Source: Verrucomicrobiia bacterium DG1235 (GTDB lineage: Bacteria; Verrucomicrobiota; Verrucomicrobiia; Opitutales; Opitutaceae). From it: a stretch of 64,000 nucleotides of DNA. Location: positions 3,534,335 through 3,598,334 of the forward strand of contig DS990592.1 in the NCBI GenBank assembly GCA_000155695.1, read 5' to 3'. The translations under genes and the position numbers were made by a program. The notes under the pieces are model-generated. The model did no database searches. It was not told where the DNA came from and saw only the letters and a list, made by a program, of their open reading frames with translations. Positions 44,393 through 53,047 of the stretch are shown piece after piece. Within the stretch, counting starts at the first letter, position 1. Each line of letters opens with the position of its first letter.

Positions 44393-45421
44393 GTGTCACC
44401 ACTCTCCACCTACGATTCCCTCTACGACCTCCTCGCCGACACCGACCTGGCTCCCTGGATCGATCCCCTCCGCGCCACCGTCGCCCCCGCCATCCTCGAC
44501 TCCAACAACGGCCACCTCGACAAATGGCTCACCGCCATCGAAGCCCTCCCCACCCCAATTCACTCTTCCGCGTCCGCCGGAGCCTTGGCGAAGGAGGAAT
44601 CCTTCACCCTTCACTCTTCCCTCACCTCCCCCGCCATCCAAATCGGCCAACCCCAAGATTTGGATACAGCCCAAGCCGCCAACCTCCCCGACACCCTCCA
44701 CCAATTCCGCCCCTGGCGAAAAGGCCCCTTCAACTTCTTCGGCACCCACATCGACACCGAGTGGCGCTCCGACCTCAAATGGGACCGCCTCCTCTCCGGC
44801 ATCTCCGACCTCAAAGACCGCCTCGTCCTCGACATCGGCTGCGGCAGCGGCTACCACTGCTGGCGCATGGCCGGAGCAGGCGCCAAGCTCGCCCTCGGCA
44901 CCGATCCCTTCCTGCTCTACGTCATGCAGTACCTCGCCGTCAGAAAGTACCTGACCGAGCCCCCCGTCTGGGTCCTCCCCTTCGGCATCGAAGGCCTGCC
45001 GCCCGCCCTGCCCGCCTTCGACACCGTATTCAGCATGGGGATACTCTACCACCGCCGTTCCCCCATCGACCACCTCTACGAACTGCGAAACTACCTCCGC
45101 CCCGGCGGCGAGCTCGTGCTCGAAACCATCGTCGTCGACGGGCCCCACGGCTACTCCCTCGTGCCCGACCAATACTACGCCAAGATGAAAAACGTCTGGT
45201 TCATCCCCACCGTCGAAACCCTAGTTCAATGGGTCAGGCGCTGCAGATATAAAGACATCAAAGTCATCGACGTATCCACCACCACAATACAAGAGCAACG
45301 CTCCACCGACTGGATGGTCTTCGAATCCCTAAAAGACTTCCTCGACCCCAGCGACCCCACCAAAACCATCGAAGGCTACCCCGCCCCCAAACGCGCCGTC
45401 ATCACCGCCACCGCCCCGTAG
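44393..45421 (+). CDS. cmoB: tRNA U34 carboxymethyltransferase
   Basis: Enzyme of 342 residues (GTG start) that transfers the carboxymethyl group of Cx-SAM to ho5U34. PWRKGPFNFFGTHIDTEWRS and LDIGCGSGYHCWRMAGAGA match CmoB closely, as does the end EGYPAPKRAV. Compared with the E. coli protein as I remember it, there are about 16-17 extra residues between the N-terminal domain and PWRKGP. This coincides with a 51-bp stretch between two direct repeats TCACTCTTCC (44560 and 44611). One TTTGGATAC word is at 44659, using TTG-GAT-ACA among mostly CTC/GAC/ACC codons. Confidence 0.95.
   Translation: MSPLSTYDSLYDLLADTDLAPWIDPLRATVAPAILDSNNGHLDKWLTAIEALPTPIHSSASAGALAKEESFTLHSSLTSPAIQIGQPQDLDTAQAANLPDTLHQFRPWRKGPFNFFGTHIDTEWRSDLKWDRLLSGISDLKDRLVLDIGCGSGYHCWRMAGAGAKLALGTDPFLLYVMQYLAVRKYLTEPPVWVLPFGIEGLPPALPAFDTVFSMGILYHRRSPIDHLYELRNYLRPGGELVLETIVVDGPHGYSLVPDQYYAKMKNVWFIPTVETLVQWVRRCRYKDIKVIDVSTTTIQEQRSTDWMVFESLKDFLDPSDPTKTIEGYPAPKRAVITATAP
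44560..44620. repeat. 51-bp in-frame insertion element inside cmoB
   Basis: Two 10-bp direct repeats TCACTCTTCC (44560-44569 and 44611-44620) are exactly 51 bp apart. Between them is an imperfect palindrome, TCCGCCGGAGCCTTGGCGAA followed by GGAGGA. The length equals 17 codons and adds a HSS-ASAGALAKEESFT segment to the protein without disrupting the frame. Confidence 0.6.
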
Positions 45422-45438
45422 GCCCTACCCATTCCCAA

Positions 45439-47871
45439 GTGGGAGCGCGCTTGTCACGCGATTCTCAAGCAACCCAGAACTCACCACACCCGCCCGCTCG
45501 TAGTCTCTATCAGCATTCCCTCGCCTCACTCGATCTATCCTCTCCCTCCTCAATAGACGCCGACACACCCCTCCCCATTTACCTGATACAAGACTTTGCC
45601 GTCGTCCTCGTCTCAGCCGCCTTCGCCAGCTGGATCTGCCGCAAGATCGGCCTCTCCTCCATCGTCGGCTACCTGCTCGCCGGCATCATCGTCGGCACCC
45701 CGCAAATCACTTTTCCCTACGTCACCGACACCCTCCGCATCCAGCTTCTCTCCCAAGTCGGCCTCGTCTTCATCATGTTCTTCATCGGGCTGGGCTTCCG
45801 CCTACAGCGTTTCAAGCAACTCGGCATCGGCGTCCTCGTCGCCACCTTCTCCACCGCCATGCTGGTGCTCACCCTCACTCGCTTCATCGGCGGCCGACTA
45901 GGGCTAGATGCCGCCGAATGCCTCTTCCTCGCCGCCATGCTCTTGGTCAGCAGTTCCGCTGTCATTGGAAAAACACTACAAGAAAACGGCCTTACCCACC
46001 GCCGCTTCGGACAGCTAGCCCTCGGCATGACTCTCTGCGAGGACATGGTCGCCATCATCCTCCTCGCCTTCCTCGGAGCCTACACTTCCCTCGATCCCTC
46101 CGCCAGTGGCGACTGGACCGACACCCTGGGAAAAGTCGGCATGCTCCTCGGTTTCGCCAGCCTCATCCTCATCCCCGGACTCATCCTCGTCCCCCGCCTC
46201 CTAAGACACCTCAACAAAGGAGGCGAAAACAACCGCGAACTGGAAAGCCTCGTCGCCCTCGGCCTGCTCTTCAGCATGGCCTTCCTCACCCTCTACGCCG
46301 GCTACTCCCTCGCCCTCGGAGCCTTTCTCTGCGGCATGATCATCGCCGAGACTCCCAAAGTCCGCCTCTTCAACGAAAGCTTCTCGGGCCTGCGCGACAT
46401 GTTCGTAGCCGTCTTCTTCGTAGCCATCGGCATGGCGGTCGACATCACCCAATTTCCCTCCGCCATCGGACTCATCGCCCTCGGCACCGCCCTCGCCCTG
46501 CTCCTGCGCTGGCTAGCAGCCACCACCTCCCTCCTGCTCGTCGCCGAAGATCCCCAAGACGCCCTCAAAGCAGGCATGTCCCTCACCCCCGTCGGCGAAT
46601 TCTCCTTCGTCATCGCCGGCATGGGCGTCGCCGCCGGAGCCATCGGAGAAAACTTCCAAATCGCAGCCGTCGGCATCGCCTTCGCCACCACCATCCTCTC
46701 ACCCATCATGATTTCCAAACGCGCCAGCATCGCCCGCTTCCTGCCCTTGGAAAAACTCCCCATCCTCCCCGCCTACCAACGCCTCTGGCAAAAGTTCGGC
46801 CAACGCCAAGACAAAAGCCTGCTCTGGCGCATCGTCGGCCCCCGCCTCTGGCAAATAGGCGGCTGGCTCATTTTCGTAACCGCACTGCTCGTATTCAGCG
46901 AACCCATACACGACACCTTAAGTCACGACAAACCGCACTGGAAAAACCAATACAGCTGGATCTACTGGAGCGTCACCGCCCTTTTCGTCCTCGCCCCCAC
47001 CCTCGCCCTCTTCCGCAACGTAAACGCCATCGCCACCATCATCGGCGAATCCGTCTCGCACGGCCTGAGCAACCGCAAAGCCTTCCGCCAAACCGTCATC
47101 GCGCTCATGCGTGCCCTCGGTCTCACCGGCCTCGCCCTCTGGATCGCCAACTTCCTGCCCCTCACCCTCGACACCCCCTACCTGCTCGCCGCCATCGGTC
47201 TCATCATAGCCCTCGCCCTCTTCTTCGGCTGGCGCCTCATCGTCCGCCTGCAAAGCGACGCCGAAATCGCCCTCCACACCACCGTCAACCAAGAAACCAC
47301 CCTCGAACGCGGCGCCCGCTCCCTCCAGCAAGCCGGCTCCGACTGGGGCGTGCGCCTCGAAGACTGGGTCCTCAGCGAATCCGCCCAATCCGGCAAAAGC
47401 ATCGGCGAGCTCGGCATCCGCAAACGCTGCGGCGCCACCATCGTCAGCATCGAACGCCACGGCTACTACCTCCCCACCATCGGACCCAGCACCCACCTCT
47501 TCCCCGGCGACCACATCTTTGCCACCGGCTCCCCAGAAGAACTGCAAACCCTCCGCCAACTCCTCGCCGAATACCCCACAGACGGAGGCGAAACCATCGA
47601 CTTCAACGACGCCATCCTCAGCTCCGTCACCCTCCAGCCCGGCTCCCCCGCCATCGGGGCCACCCTGCGCAGCCTCAAATGGCCCCGCCTCATCGGCGTT
47701 CAAGTCGTCGCCTTTCGCCGCGGCGACCAGCCCCCAGCACCCCCCAACCCCGACGAAGCCCTCCAGCCCGGCGACCAACTCCTCCTCGTCGGCACCGCCA
47801 GCTCCCTAGCCGACGCCAAAACCCAAACCACCACTCCTGATCCACAACCAAAAACCGAATTCCTTGGATAA
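45439..47871 (+). CDS. CPA2-family cation/proton antiporter with two TrkA-C domains
   Basis: Membrane protein of up to 810 residues. Residues about 45-430 form the CPA2 antiporter core with about 12 TM helices (SSIVGYLLAGIIVG, SSSAVIGKTL, GMTLCEDMVAIILLAFLG, SLTPVGEFSFVIAGMG). A second set of TM helices follows (about 470-610), then two TrkA-C/RCK-C ligand domains (about 640-710 and 735-800). There is no RCK-N nucleotide domain. It would exchange K+ or Na+ for H+. No ATG lies before the first helix; GTG (45439) or TTG (45451) fall in a repeat, so the real start is uncertain. Confidence 0.85.
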   Translation: MGARLSRDSQATQNSPHPPARSLYQHSLASLDLSSPSSIDADTPLPIYLIQDFAVVLVSAAFASWICRKIGLSSIVGYLLAGIIVGTPQITFPYVTDTLRIQLLSQVGLVFIMFFIGLGFRLQRFKQLGIGVLVATFSTAMLVLTLTRFIGGRLGLDAAECLFLAAMLLVSSSAVIGKTLQENGLTHRRFGQLALGMTLCEDMVAIILLAFLGAYTSLDPSASGDWTDTLGKVGMLLGFASLILIPGLILVPRLLRHLNKGGENNRELESLVALGLLFSMAFLTLYAGYSLALGAFLCGMIIAETPKVRLFNESFSGLRDMFVAVFFVAIGMAVDITQFPSAIGLIALGTALALLLRWLAATTSLLLVAEDPQDALKAGMSLTPVGEFSFVIAGMGVAAGAIGENFQIAAVGIAFATTILSPIMISKRASIARFLPLEKLPILPAYQRLWQKFGQRQDKSLLWRIVGPRLWQIGGWLIFVTALLVFSEPIHDTLSHDKPHWKNQYSWIYWSVTALFVLAPTLALFRNVNAIATIIGESVSHGLSNRKAFRQTVIALMRALGLTGLALWIANFLPLTLDTPYLLAAIGLIIALALFFGWRLIVRLQSDAEIALHTTVNQETTLERGARSLQQAGSDWGVRLEDWVLSESAQSGKSIGELGIRKRCGATIVSIERHGYYLPTIGPSTHLFPGDHIFATGSPEELQTLRQLLAEYPTDGGETIDFNDAILSSVTLQPGSPAIGATLRSLKWPRLIGVQVVAFRRGDQPPAPPNPDEALQPGDQLLLVGTASSLADAKTQTTTPDPQPKTEFLG
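45445..45462. repeat. Short repeat GCGCGCTTGTCACGCGAT
   Basis: The word CGYGCTTGTCACGCGAT occurs here (45446-45462) and at 62673-62689, both immediately after the stop of a preceding + strand gene. It contains the imperfect inverted repeat CGCG/CGCG. In this copy it overlaps the putative start of the antiporter gene. Confidence 0.6.
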
Positions 47872-47934
47872 ATAACCCATCGACTCGACCACAACCCTCT
47901 CTGGCATCCCCCCTGCTTCCCGTCGATCCGTACC

Positions 47935-48951
47935 ATGATCGACACCCAGCTCCCCTTCATCGACCTCCACCGCCACCTCGAAGGCTGCGTCCGCCTCGAA
48001 ACCATGCTCGCCCTCGCCGAGCAACACAGCCTCCAGCTCCCAGGCAACACCGTCGACGCCCTCCACCCACACGTCGTCCTCGCCGGCCCCCAAGCCGATC
48101 TCGTCGGCTTCCTCGACCGCCTCAAATGGATGATCTTCGTCCTCCGCGACCCCGACGCCTGCCGACGCATCGCCTACGAATGCGTCCAAGACTCCGCCGC
48201 AGAAGGCCTCGACTACCTCGAGCTCCGCTTCAGCCCGCTCTTCATGGCCCAACCCCATGGCCTCAACCCCGCCGACGTCACCGCCGCAGTCATCGATGGA
48301 GCCAAAGCAGCGGAACGCGACTTCGGCCTCACCACCCGCCTCATCGGCATCATGAGCCGCACCTTCGGCCCCGAATCCTGCCTCGCAGAACTCGAAGCCC
48401 TCCTCGAACACCGCCACGAGCTTCGCGCCCTCGACCTCGCCGGCGACGAAGCCCGCTGGCCCGGCGAGCTCTACTACGAACACTTCAAACGCGGCCGCGA
48501 CGCCGGCTGGCAAGTCACCGTCCACGCCGGAGAAGCCGGCGGCGCAGCAAATGTCCGCTACGCCATCGAGCACCTCGGCGCTACCCGCATCGGTCACGGC
48601 ATCCGCGCCATCGACGACCCCAGCCTCATCGAGCTCATCGCCCACCGCGGCATCGGCCTCGAGGTCAACCTCACCAGCAACCTCCAAACCAACACCGTAC
48701 AAACCCTCACCACCCATCCCCTCGCCAGCTTCCTCCAAAACAACCTCCTCGCCTCCATCAACACCGACGACCCCATCATCAGCGGCATCGATCTCCACTA
48801 CGAATTCCACGAAGCCGCCCCCACCGCCGGCATCACTCCCGCTCTCGCCAAGCGCGCCCAAGAAAACGCCCTCGCCACCGCCTTCCTCTCCCCCAGCGAA
48901 CGCCAAACCATCCTCCAACGCAAAGCTGCCAAACAAAGCCCCACCCCTTAG
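47935..48951 (+). CDS. add: Adenosine deaminase
   Basis: Enzyme of 338 residues converting adenosine to inosine. The zinc site is IDLHRHLEG at the N-terminus with later VHAGEAG, RIGHG and the catalytic NTDDP (SINTDDPIIS). FSPLFMAQPHGL matches the substrate region. The family also includes adenine deaminases and 6-aminodeoxyfutalosine deaminase; adenosine is preferred because a purine permease and nucleosidase lie opposite. It converges on the permease gene. Confidence 0.88.
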   Translation: MIDTQLPFIDLHRHLEGCVRLETMLALAEQHSLQLPGNTVDALHPHVVLAGPQADLVGFLDRLKWMIFVLRDPDACRRIAYECVQDSAAEGLDYLELRFSPLFMAQPHGLNPADVTAAVIDGAKAAERDFGLTTRLIGIMSRTFGPESCLAELEALLEHRHELRALDLAGDEARWPGELYYEHFKRGRDAGWQVTVHAGEAGGAANVRYAIEHLGATRIGHGIRAIDDPSLIELIAHRGIGLEVNLTSNLQTNTVQTLTTHPLASFLQNNLLASINTDDPIISGIDLHYEFHEAAPTAGITPALAKRAQENALATAFLSPSERQTILQRKAAKQSPTP

Positions 48952-49048
48952 AGAGTGTTCAAAGTATTCAAAAAGTGGATAGACTTCTTCGAAGACAATT
49001 AAACCAACCTTCACCCAACTCCAAAAAAACCACTCCATCAAAGAATCT

Positions 49049-49142
49049 AATTCGTGAGCATTCGTGTTCTTCGTGGGCAAAAATCATCTCCCCATCACCC
49101 CTTCATCAGTGTAAATCAATGTTCTCAGTGGTTCAAAAAACC
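49049..49142. repeat. Two short intergenic repeats between add and the permease
   Basis: AATTCGTGAGCATTCGTGTT with CTTCGTGGGCAAAA (49049-49083), then ATCAGTGTAAATCAATGTTC with TCAGTGGTTCAAAAAACC (49105-49142). Both consist of three tandem short words, the last ending in GTGG. They lie in the 212-bp convergent gap. Confidence 0.75.
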
Positions 49143-49163
49143 ACAACCCGATCCACAAACCCA

Positions 49164-50777
49164 TCACCCCTCCTCCGCCTTCGAAACCCAAGGCGTCACC
49201 CAAAGTATCAATCCCATCAATACATAACCCACCGCAAACTCCCACGCCGGAAAGAGCCCCGCCCCTCTCAAACTCTCACCCGTCAAAATCCCCAGCAAAG
49301 GCACATCAATAATCGAATCGCCCCCCGTCAGCTTAAACGAATGCATCAAACCCAGCATCGCTAAAACTGCTCCGGAAAAGCTCCACCATGCCGCCGTCCT
49401 AAAATTCCGGTCCACGATACACACCACGATCGCCGCCCAAATCATCGCCGAATAAAGAAAGCCCTGCTCCAACGCGAACCCGCCGCCAATAAACGCTCCA
49501 GCCCGATGGGCAATCCCCACCGTCGTATCCAAAATTCCAGCACCCGCCCCATACTCCGTCGCAACCGCATTCATCGAAGCCTTGATCACCAGCATCGCCC
49601 AAGCCGCCAAGCCCGGCATTATCCCCACCACCACCGCCACGCGATGCTTCACCTCCGTCACCTCGAAGGCCTGACTCGCGATGATGATTCCAATCCACAA
49701 AATAATCGCCAGCCCCGCCTCCGCCGGAATCGCCCATGTCAGCAAGGACATCGAGCCCGTCACGCAAATCAGCGTGACAAACACCCCATTCAACACCGAG
49801 TACCCCGCCCGCGCTCCCATCGCCTTCCAAGCGGGATGTCCGATATAAATCGACGTCGGAAACGGCGACCCGCACACCGCCGCCGCCATTGTCCCCAGCC
49901 CATTCGCCACCAAACTCGATCGCACCGGATAATCATCCCCCGCCGCAGCAGCAGATTCGATATTCTGCAACGAAGCCAGCACACCCAAAAAACTGATCGG
50001 AATAATCACCGAAAGGTAAGGCACGATATGCCCGCCCGTAAGTGCCGGTATCAAATCACCCAATACAGGCCTTGGAAAATGCGCCCCCAAATCCGCCCAA
50101 GGATTCGCATCAGCTCCACCAACAGGCGCCAACCCTACCAGCCAACATAGCCCCGTCCCCACCACCAGCACCACCAAAGTTGCAGGAACCTTCCCCAAAA
50201 ACTGAACCTTCCCAAAATACGCAATGAACACCAAAGCCAGCGTCGCCATCCCCACAATCGGCGACGCAAACGCCTGAAACAAAAACGCCAGCCCGAGAAA
50301 ACCCATCCCTACCCCGGCCAAGGTCGCCAACATCGCCGGACGCGGCGTCAAAGCCCGCAGCCTCGCCGCAAAAAACGCTCCACAAAACTCCACCAACCCG
50401 CCCGCCAGCGTCGCCACCAATCCCGCCTGCCACGCCACATACTCCGGATCGGGCAAGCCCTGGGCGATCGCCAACTGCTTCGCCGGCAGCATCACCAAAA
50501 AGATGTGCGCAAAAATCCCCGGCGTACTGATCCCATACGGCAAAGCGCACACGTCACTCCTTCCCTCCCGCTTCGCCAACTTCACCGCCTGCCAAGCGTA
50601 GTACAAATTCCCCACCAAAAACGACACCGCCACGCCCGGCAAAATCGTGCCGAAAATCAACCCCGCCGAAAAGCCCAGCGCCAGCATGCACAGCGGCGCC
50701 AAAATCAACAGCTGCACCAAGTTGTTGATAAACGCCGCGAAAAAGCCCTCCCAATCGCCGCGCGTAAACAACTTCAT
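49164..50777 (-). CDS. NCS2/AzgA-like purine permease
   Basis: Membrane transporter of 537 residues starting at MKLFTRGDW, with about 13 TM helices. Motifs include NLVQLLILAPLCMLALGFSA, VCALPYGISTPGIFA and CGSPFPTSIYIGHPAWKAMG, as in the xanthine/uracil and adenine/guanine/hypoxanthine permease group. Its ATG overlaps the nucleosidase stop by four bases, so the two are coupled. Together with adenosine deaminase opposite, purine salvage is a fair inference. The base carried is not determined. Confidence 0.82.
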   Translation of the reverse strand: MKLFTRGDWEGFFAAFINNLVQLLILAPLCMLALGFSAGLIFGTILPGVAVSFLVGNLYYAWQAVKLAKREGRSDVCALPYGISTPGIFAHIFLVMLPAKQLAIAQGLPDPEYVAWQAGLVATLAGGLVEFCGAFFAARLRALTPRPAMLATLAGVGMGFLGLAFLFQAFASPIVGMATLALVFIAYFGKVQFLGKVPATLVVLVVGTGLCWLVGLAPVGGADANPWADLGAHFPRPVLGDLIPALTGGHIVPYLSVIIPISFLGVLASLQNIESAAAAGDDYPVRSSLVANGLGTMAAAVCGSPFPTSIYIGHPAWKAMGARAGYSVLNGVFVTLICVTGSMSLLTWAIPAEAGLAIILWIGIIIASQAFEVTEVKHRVAVVVGIMPGLAAWAMLVIKASMNAVATEYGAGAGILDTTVGIAHRAGAFIGGGFALEQGFLYSAMIWAAIVVCIVDRNFRTAAWWSFSGAVLAMLGLMHSFKLTGGDSIIDVPLLGILTGESLRGAGLFPAWEFAVGYVLMGLILWVTPWVSKAEEG

Positions 50778-51556
50778 TTCCCAACCCCCTGCTCGCCCAA
50801 ATATCTCACGAAGTGAATCGTCCAACGCGCCGCCGCCGCTGCAGCCGTCTGCCCCAGCTTCCGATACGCCGTGCCAGGATTCGACTGCGTCCGATTGCTG
50901 CCCGCCCGAAATACCACATGCGGCACTCCCAACTGATGACAAACCTGCGCAATCGCCGCGCTCTCCATCTCCATCAAGTCCGGATTCAGTTTCTTCTTCA
51001 TGTCCGCGATCTTCGCGTCCGACACCCCAAACAAATCGCTCGCCGTCACCACCCCCGGAAACACCTTCGGCACATAGCTCTCCCCGTCCACCGTAACCGC
51101 TTCCGCCTCATAGCTCGCCACCGCCGCCTTCGCCAAAGCGAACAAGTCCTTATCCGGTGGATACGCCCAATGCGTCATCTGCCCAGGCAACGGCCCCCGA
51201 ACCTTGCGATAGATCATCCCCTCGTCCGTCAATGTCCCCGCCGCATGGTGGATTGTCTTCTTCGAAATAACCGTATCCCCCGTCCGAATACGCGGATTAA
51301 ACCGCGACCCCGTCCCCGAGACGATCAATTCCGAAGGCTTGAACTTGTGGATAAACAAAGCCGCCACCATCGCCCCATTCGTCACCCCTACTCCCGTTAC
51401 CGCAACCACCACCTTCCGTTTCCCCAGATAGCCCGTCGCATACGGAAAACACTCCAGCTCGCCCGTCGCCTTGCGAGCCAAACTATCAACAATCAAACGA
51501 ACCTCGGAAGGCATTGCACCGAGCACAAGGGTAAGCGGGGAAACTTTTCTAGCCAT
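50774..51556 (-). CDS. Nucleoside phosphorylase/MTA-SAH nucleosidase family protein
   Basis: Protein of 260 residues of the PNP/UDP phosphorylase superfamily. VVAVTGVGVTNGAMVAALF and IVSGTGSRFNPRIRTGDTVI at the N-terminal half and DLMEMESAAIAQVCHQLGVP are the family signatures; the Glu of MEMES binds ribose. It could be an MTA/SAH nucleosidase or a purine nucleoside phosphorylase. The coupled permease suggests it releases a base that is then moved by the transporter. Confidence 0.83.
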   Translation of the reverse strand: MARKVSPLTLVLGAMPSEVRLIVDSLARKATGELECFPYATGYLGKRKVVVAVTGVGVTNGAMVAALFIHKFKPSELIVSGTGSRFNPRIRTGDTVISKKTIHHAAGTLTDEGMIYRKVRGPLPGQMTHWAYPPDKDLFALAKAAVASYEAEAVTVDGESYVPKVFPGVVTASDLFGVSDAKIADMKKKLNPDLMEMESAAIAQVCHQLGVPHVVFRAGSNRTQSNPGTAYRKLGQTAAAAAARWTIHFVRYLGEQGVGK

Positions 51557-51678
51557 GCCGCCCTACAGCAAACTTCGAGCCAGCCAAACAACTAAAATAG
51601 CCCCCTCGCTCGATCTCTCTCATCAACGCCTCAATCCACTATTGCCAGATACAGACTTACCAAGCGACCAGCCACGCT

Positions 51679-51696
51679 CCTGCCTTATAAGGCAGG
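51679..51696. promoter_or_regulatory. Perfect 18-bp palindrome CCTGCCTTATAAGGCAGG
   Basis: A perfect palindrome in the 224-bp gap between the hypothetical gene at 51781 and the nucleosidase gene. It lies about 120 bp upstream of the nucleosidase start and could be an operator for the purine operon. It may instead be a terminator without T tract or a dispersed palindrome. Confidence 0.5.
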
Positions 51697-51709
51697 TTCC
51701 CACAACCCG

Positions 51710-51742
51710 TTTCTTTGTGCGTTTTCGTGGCCAAAAAACACC
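51710..51742. repeat. Short intergenic repeat, 'TTTGTG..TTCGTGG' type
   Basis: TTTCTTTGTGCGTTTTCGTG followed by GCCAAAAAACACC. The word order matches the repeats at 44.3 and 49.1 kb. Confidence 0.6.
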
Positions 51743-51780
51743 CACGAAATTCACCCATTCCCAACCACAGCGCCCCCAGC

Positions 51781-52470
51781 CTAAAAATCCACCGTCTCAA
51801 AGTCGCCCTCGCTGTTGTCAGTATACACAGTTCGGAAATTAATCGTCCCGCTTGCCGGACTCAAAAAAGTCACATTCCCAATCAGCTTCTCTGGCAACAC
51901 CTCCTCAGACAAACTCGCCAGCTCGGAAATTGTAAACGTCGACGCCTCTCCGCTCGAAACCTCCACGACCCGAGCGCTCTTTAGCTCACTCACGATTTCA
52001 GCATCATTTAGATAAGTACGCTGATACAGAATTGTGCCGAACAAGGTAACCGAAAACCCCTCTTCAATTTCAGTAGACGAAAAATTCAAAGAGTTCTCAC
52101 CCCGCGAATCGATATCCACCACACCGTCCATCGAATCGATAAAGACAGACATCAAATCGTCACCGACCACAACTGGAGCAAACGCGTTGTGATAATTCAC
52201 CCGAAAAAAGATCGGCGTGCGCCTTGGTCCTATAATGCCAATCTCTTCCCTAAGCGTTTGCCACTGGATACCCGTGCTATGCCAAGACTCATCCCGCAGG
52301 TTTAGCGACCACGCTAAATCATACGCGAGATACGGCTCCACCGGAACCCGCACCGCGAATTGCCCCTTATAAAGCCCTTCCTCCACTTGATAAACCTCCG
52401 GCTTCGCTGGCTCCGCCGCCATGCGAAACATCCCCCCTAAAACCACCAAAGAAATCGCTAGAACCTTCAT
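51781..52470 (-). CDS. Secreted protein of unknown function, end of the pqi operon
   Basis: Protein of 229 residues not assigned to a family. A signal peptide (MKVLAISLVVLGGMFRMAAE) is followed by a beta-rich domain with VDIDSRGENSLNFSSTEIEE. A GAGAGG sequence lies about eight to twelve bases upstream of the ATG. It starts 19 bp after the pqiC stop, so it is probably cotranscribed with the lipid-transport genes. Confidence 0.7.
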   Translation of the reverse strand: MKVLAISLVVLGGMFRMAAEPAKPEVYQVEEGLYKGQFAVRVPVEPYLAYDLAWSLNLRDESWHSTGIQWQTLREEIGIIGPRRTPIFFRVNYHNAFAPVVVGDDLMSVFIDSMDGVVDIDSRGENSLNFSSTEIEEGFSVTLFGTILYQRTYLNDAEIVSELKSARVVEVSSGEASTFTISELASLSEEVLPEKLIGNVTFLSPASGTINFRTVYTDNSEGDFETVDF

Positions 52471-52489
52471 CGTAAGATTTCCCTCTCGG

Positions 52490-53047
52490 TCAACGCTTCG
52501 ACAACTCCGCCGCCACCTGCTCCGCCAACCTTTCCAAAGCCACCACATGGGCTCGCACGAGCTCCGGATAACCATCCGCCCTCAACCCCGCTTCGATTCG
52601 AAACTCTTTCCAAACCGCCCCATCCAAACGCGACTTCCACGACCCTAGCAAGTTTACCGCACCTGCCTGCGCACCATGAAACGTTTCAATCTTAATTTCA
52701 ATTCCCACTCCGCTGAGCTCCTCTGCCTCGTCGCCCAATTTCCTATTAACCTCCGCATTCAGCACCCTCCGAATCCCCTCTTCCAAAGGCTCGCTCCAGC
52801 GATGGTACTGAGCCGGACGTAGTTCCATATCAGATACACCCAGAATCACGCTCGAAGTCTGCAAATACGCCGGCAAGCGCACATCCAAAACCGAGACTAT
52901 CACCGCTCCCACTTCCACGCGTTCGACTGGCTGCAGAATATAATAATGCACCTCTGCCGCAGGGCGCGACTGACACCCGCCCAACACAATCGCCAGCATG
53001 CCGACGCCCCACCACCTAATAAACTCATTTCTAAAAAAGCACTTCAT
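52490..53047 (-). CDS. pqiC: PqiC-like outer-membrane lipoprotein
   Basis: Lipoprotein of 185 residues with lipobox LGGC (Cys25) after the hydrophobic segment VGMLAIVLGGC. The mature part matches ABC-type transport auxiliary lipoproteins: HYYILQPVE, VIVSVLDVRLPAYLQT and a late VVALERLAEQVAAEL. In E. coli PqiC it docks PqiB at the outer membrane. Its start overlaps the pqiB stop. Confidence 0.85.
   Translation of the reverse strand: MKCFFRNEFIRWWGVGMLAIVLGGCQSRPAAEVHYYILQPVERVEVGAVIVSVLDVRLPAYLQTSSVILGVSDMELRPAQYHRWSEPLEEGIRRVLNAEVNRKLGDEAEELSGVGIEIKIETFHGAQAGAVNLLGSWKSRLDGAVWKEFRIEAGLRADGYPELVRAHVVALERLAEQVAAELSKR

Noticed and set aside
46918-47778. 286-codon open frame opposite the antiporter
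   Set aside because: Antisense shadow with Gly/Asp/Glu runs; the + frame has the TrkA-C domains.
45918-47840. 640-codon Arg/Pro/His-rich frame overlapping the antiporter
   Set aside because: A frame-shifted reading of a codon-biased gene, without domain content.
47806-49080. 424-codon open frame opposite add
   Set aside because: Low-complexity Gly/Glu/Val-rich antisense of a C-rich gene; the add frame carries all the active-site motifs.
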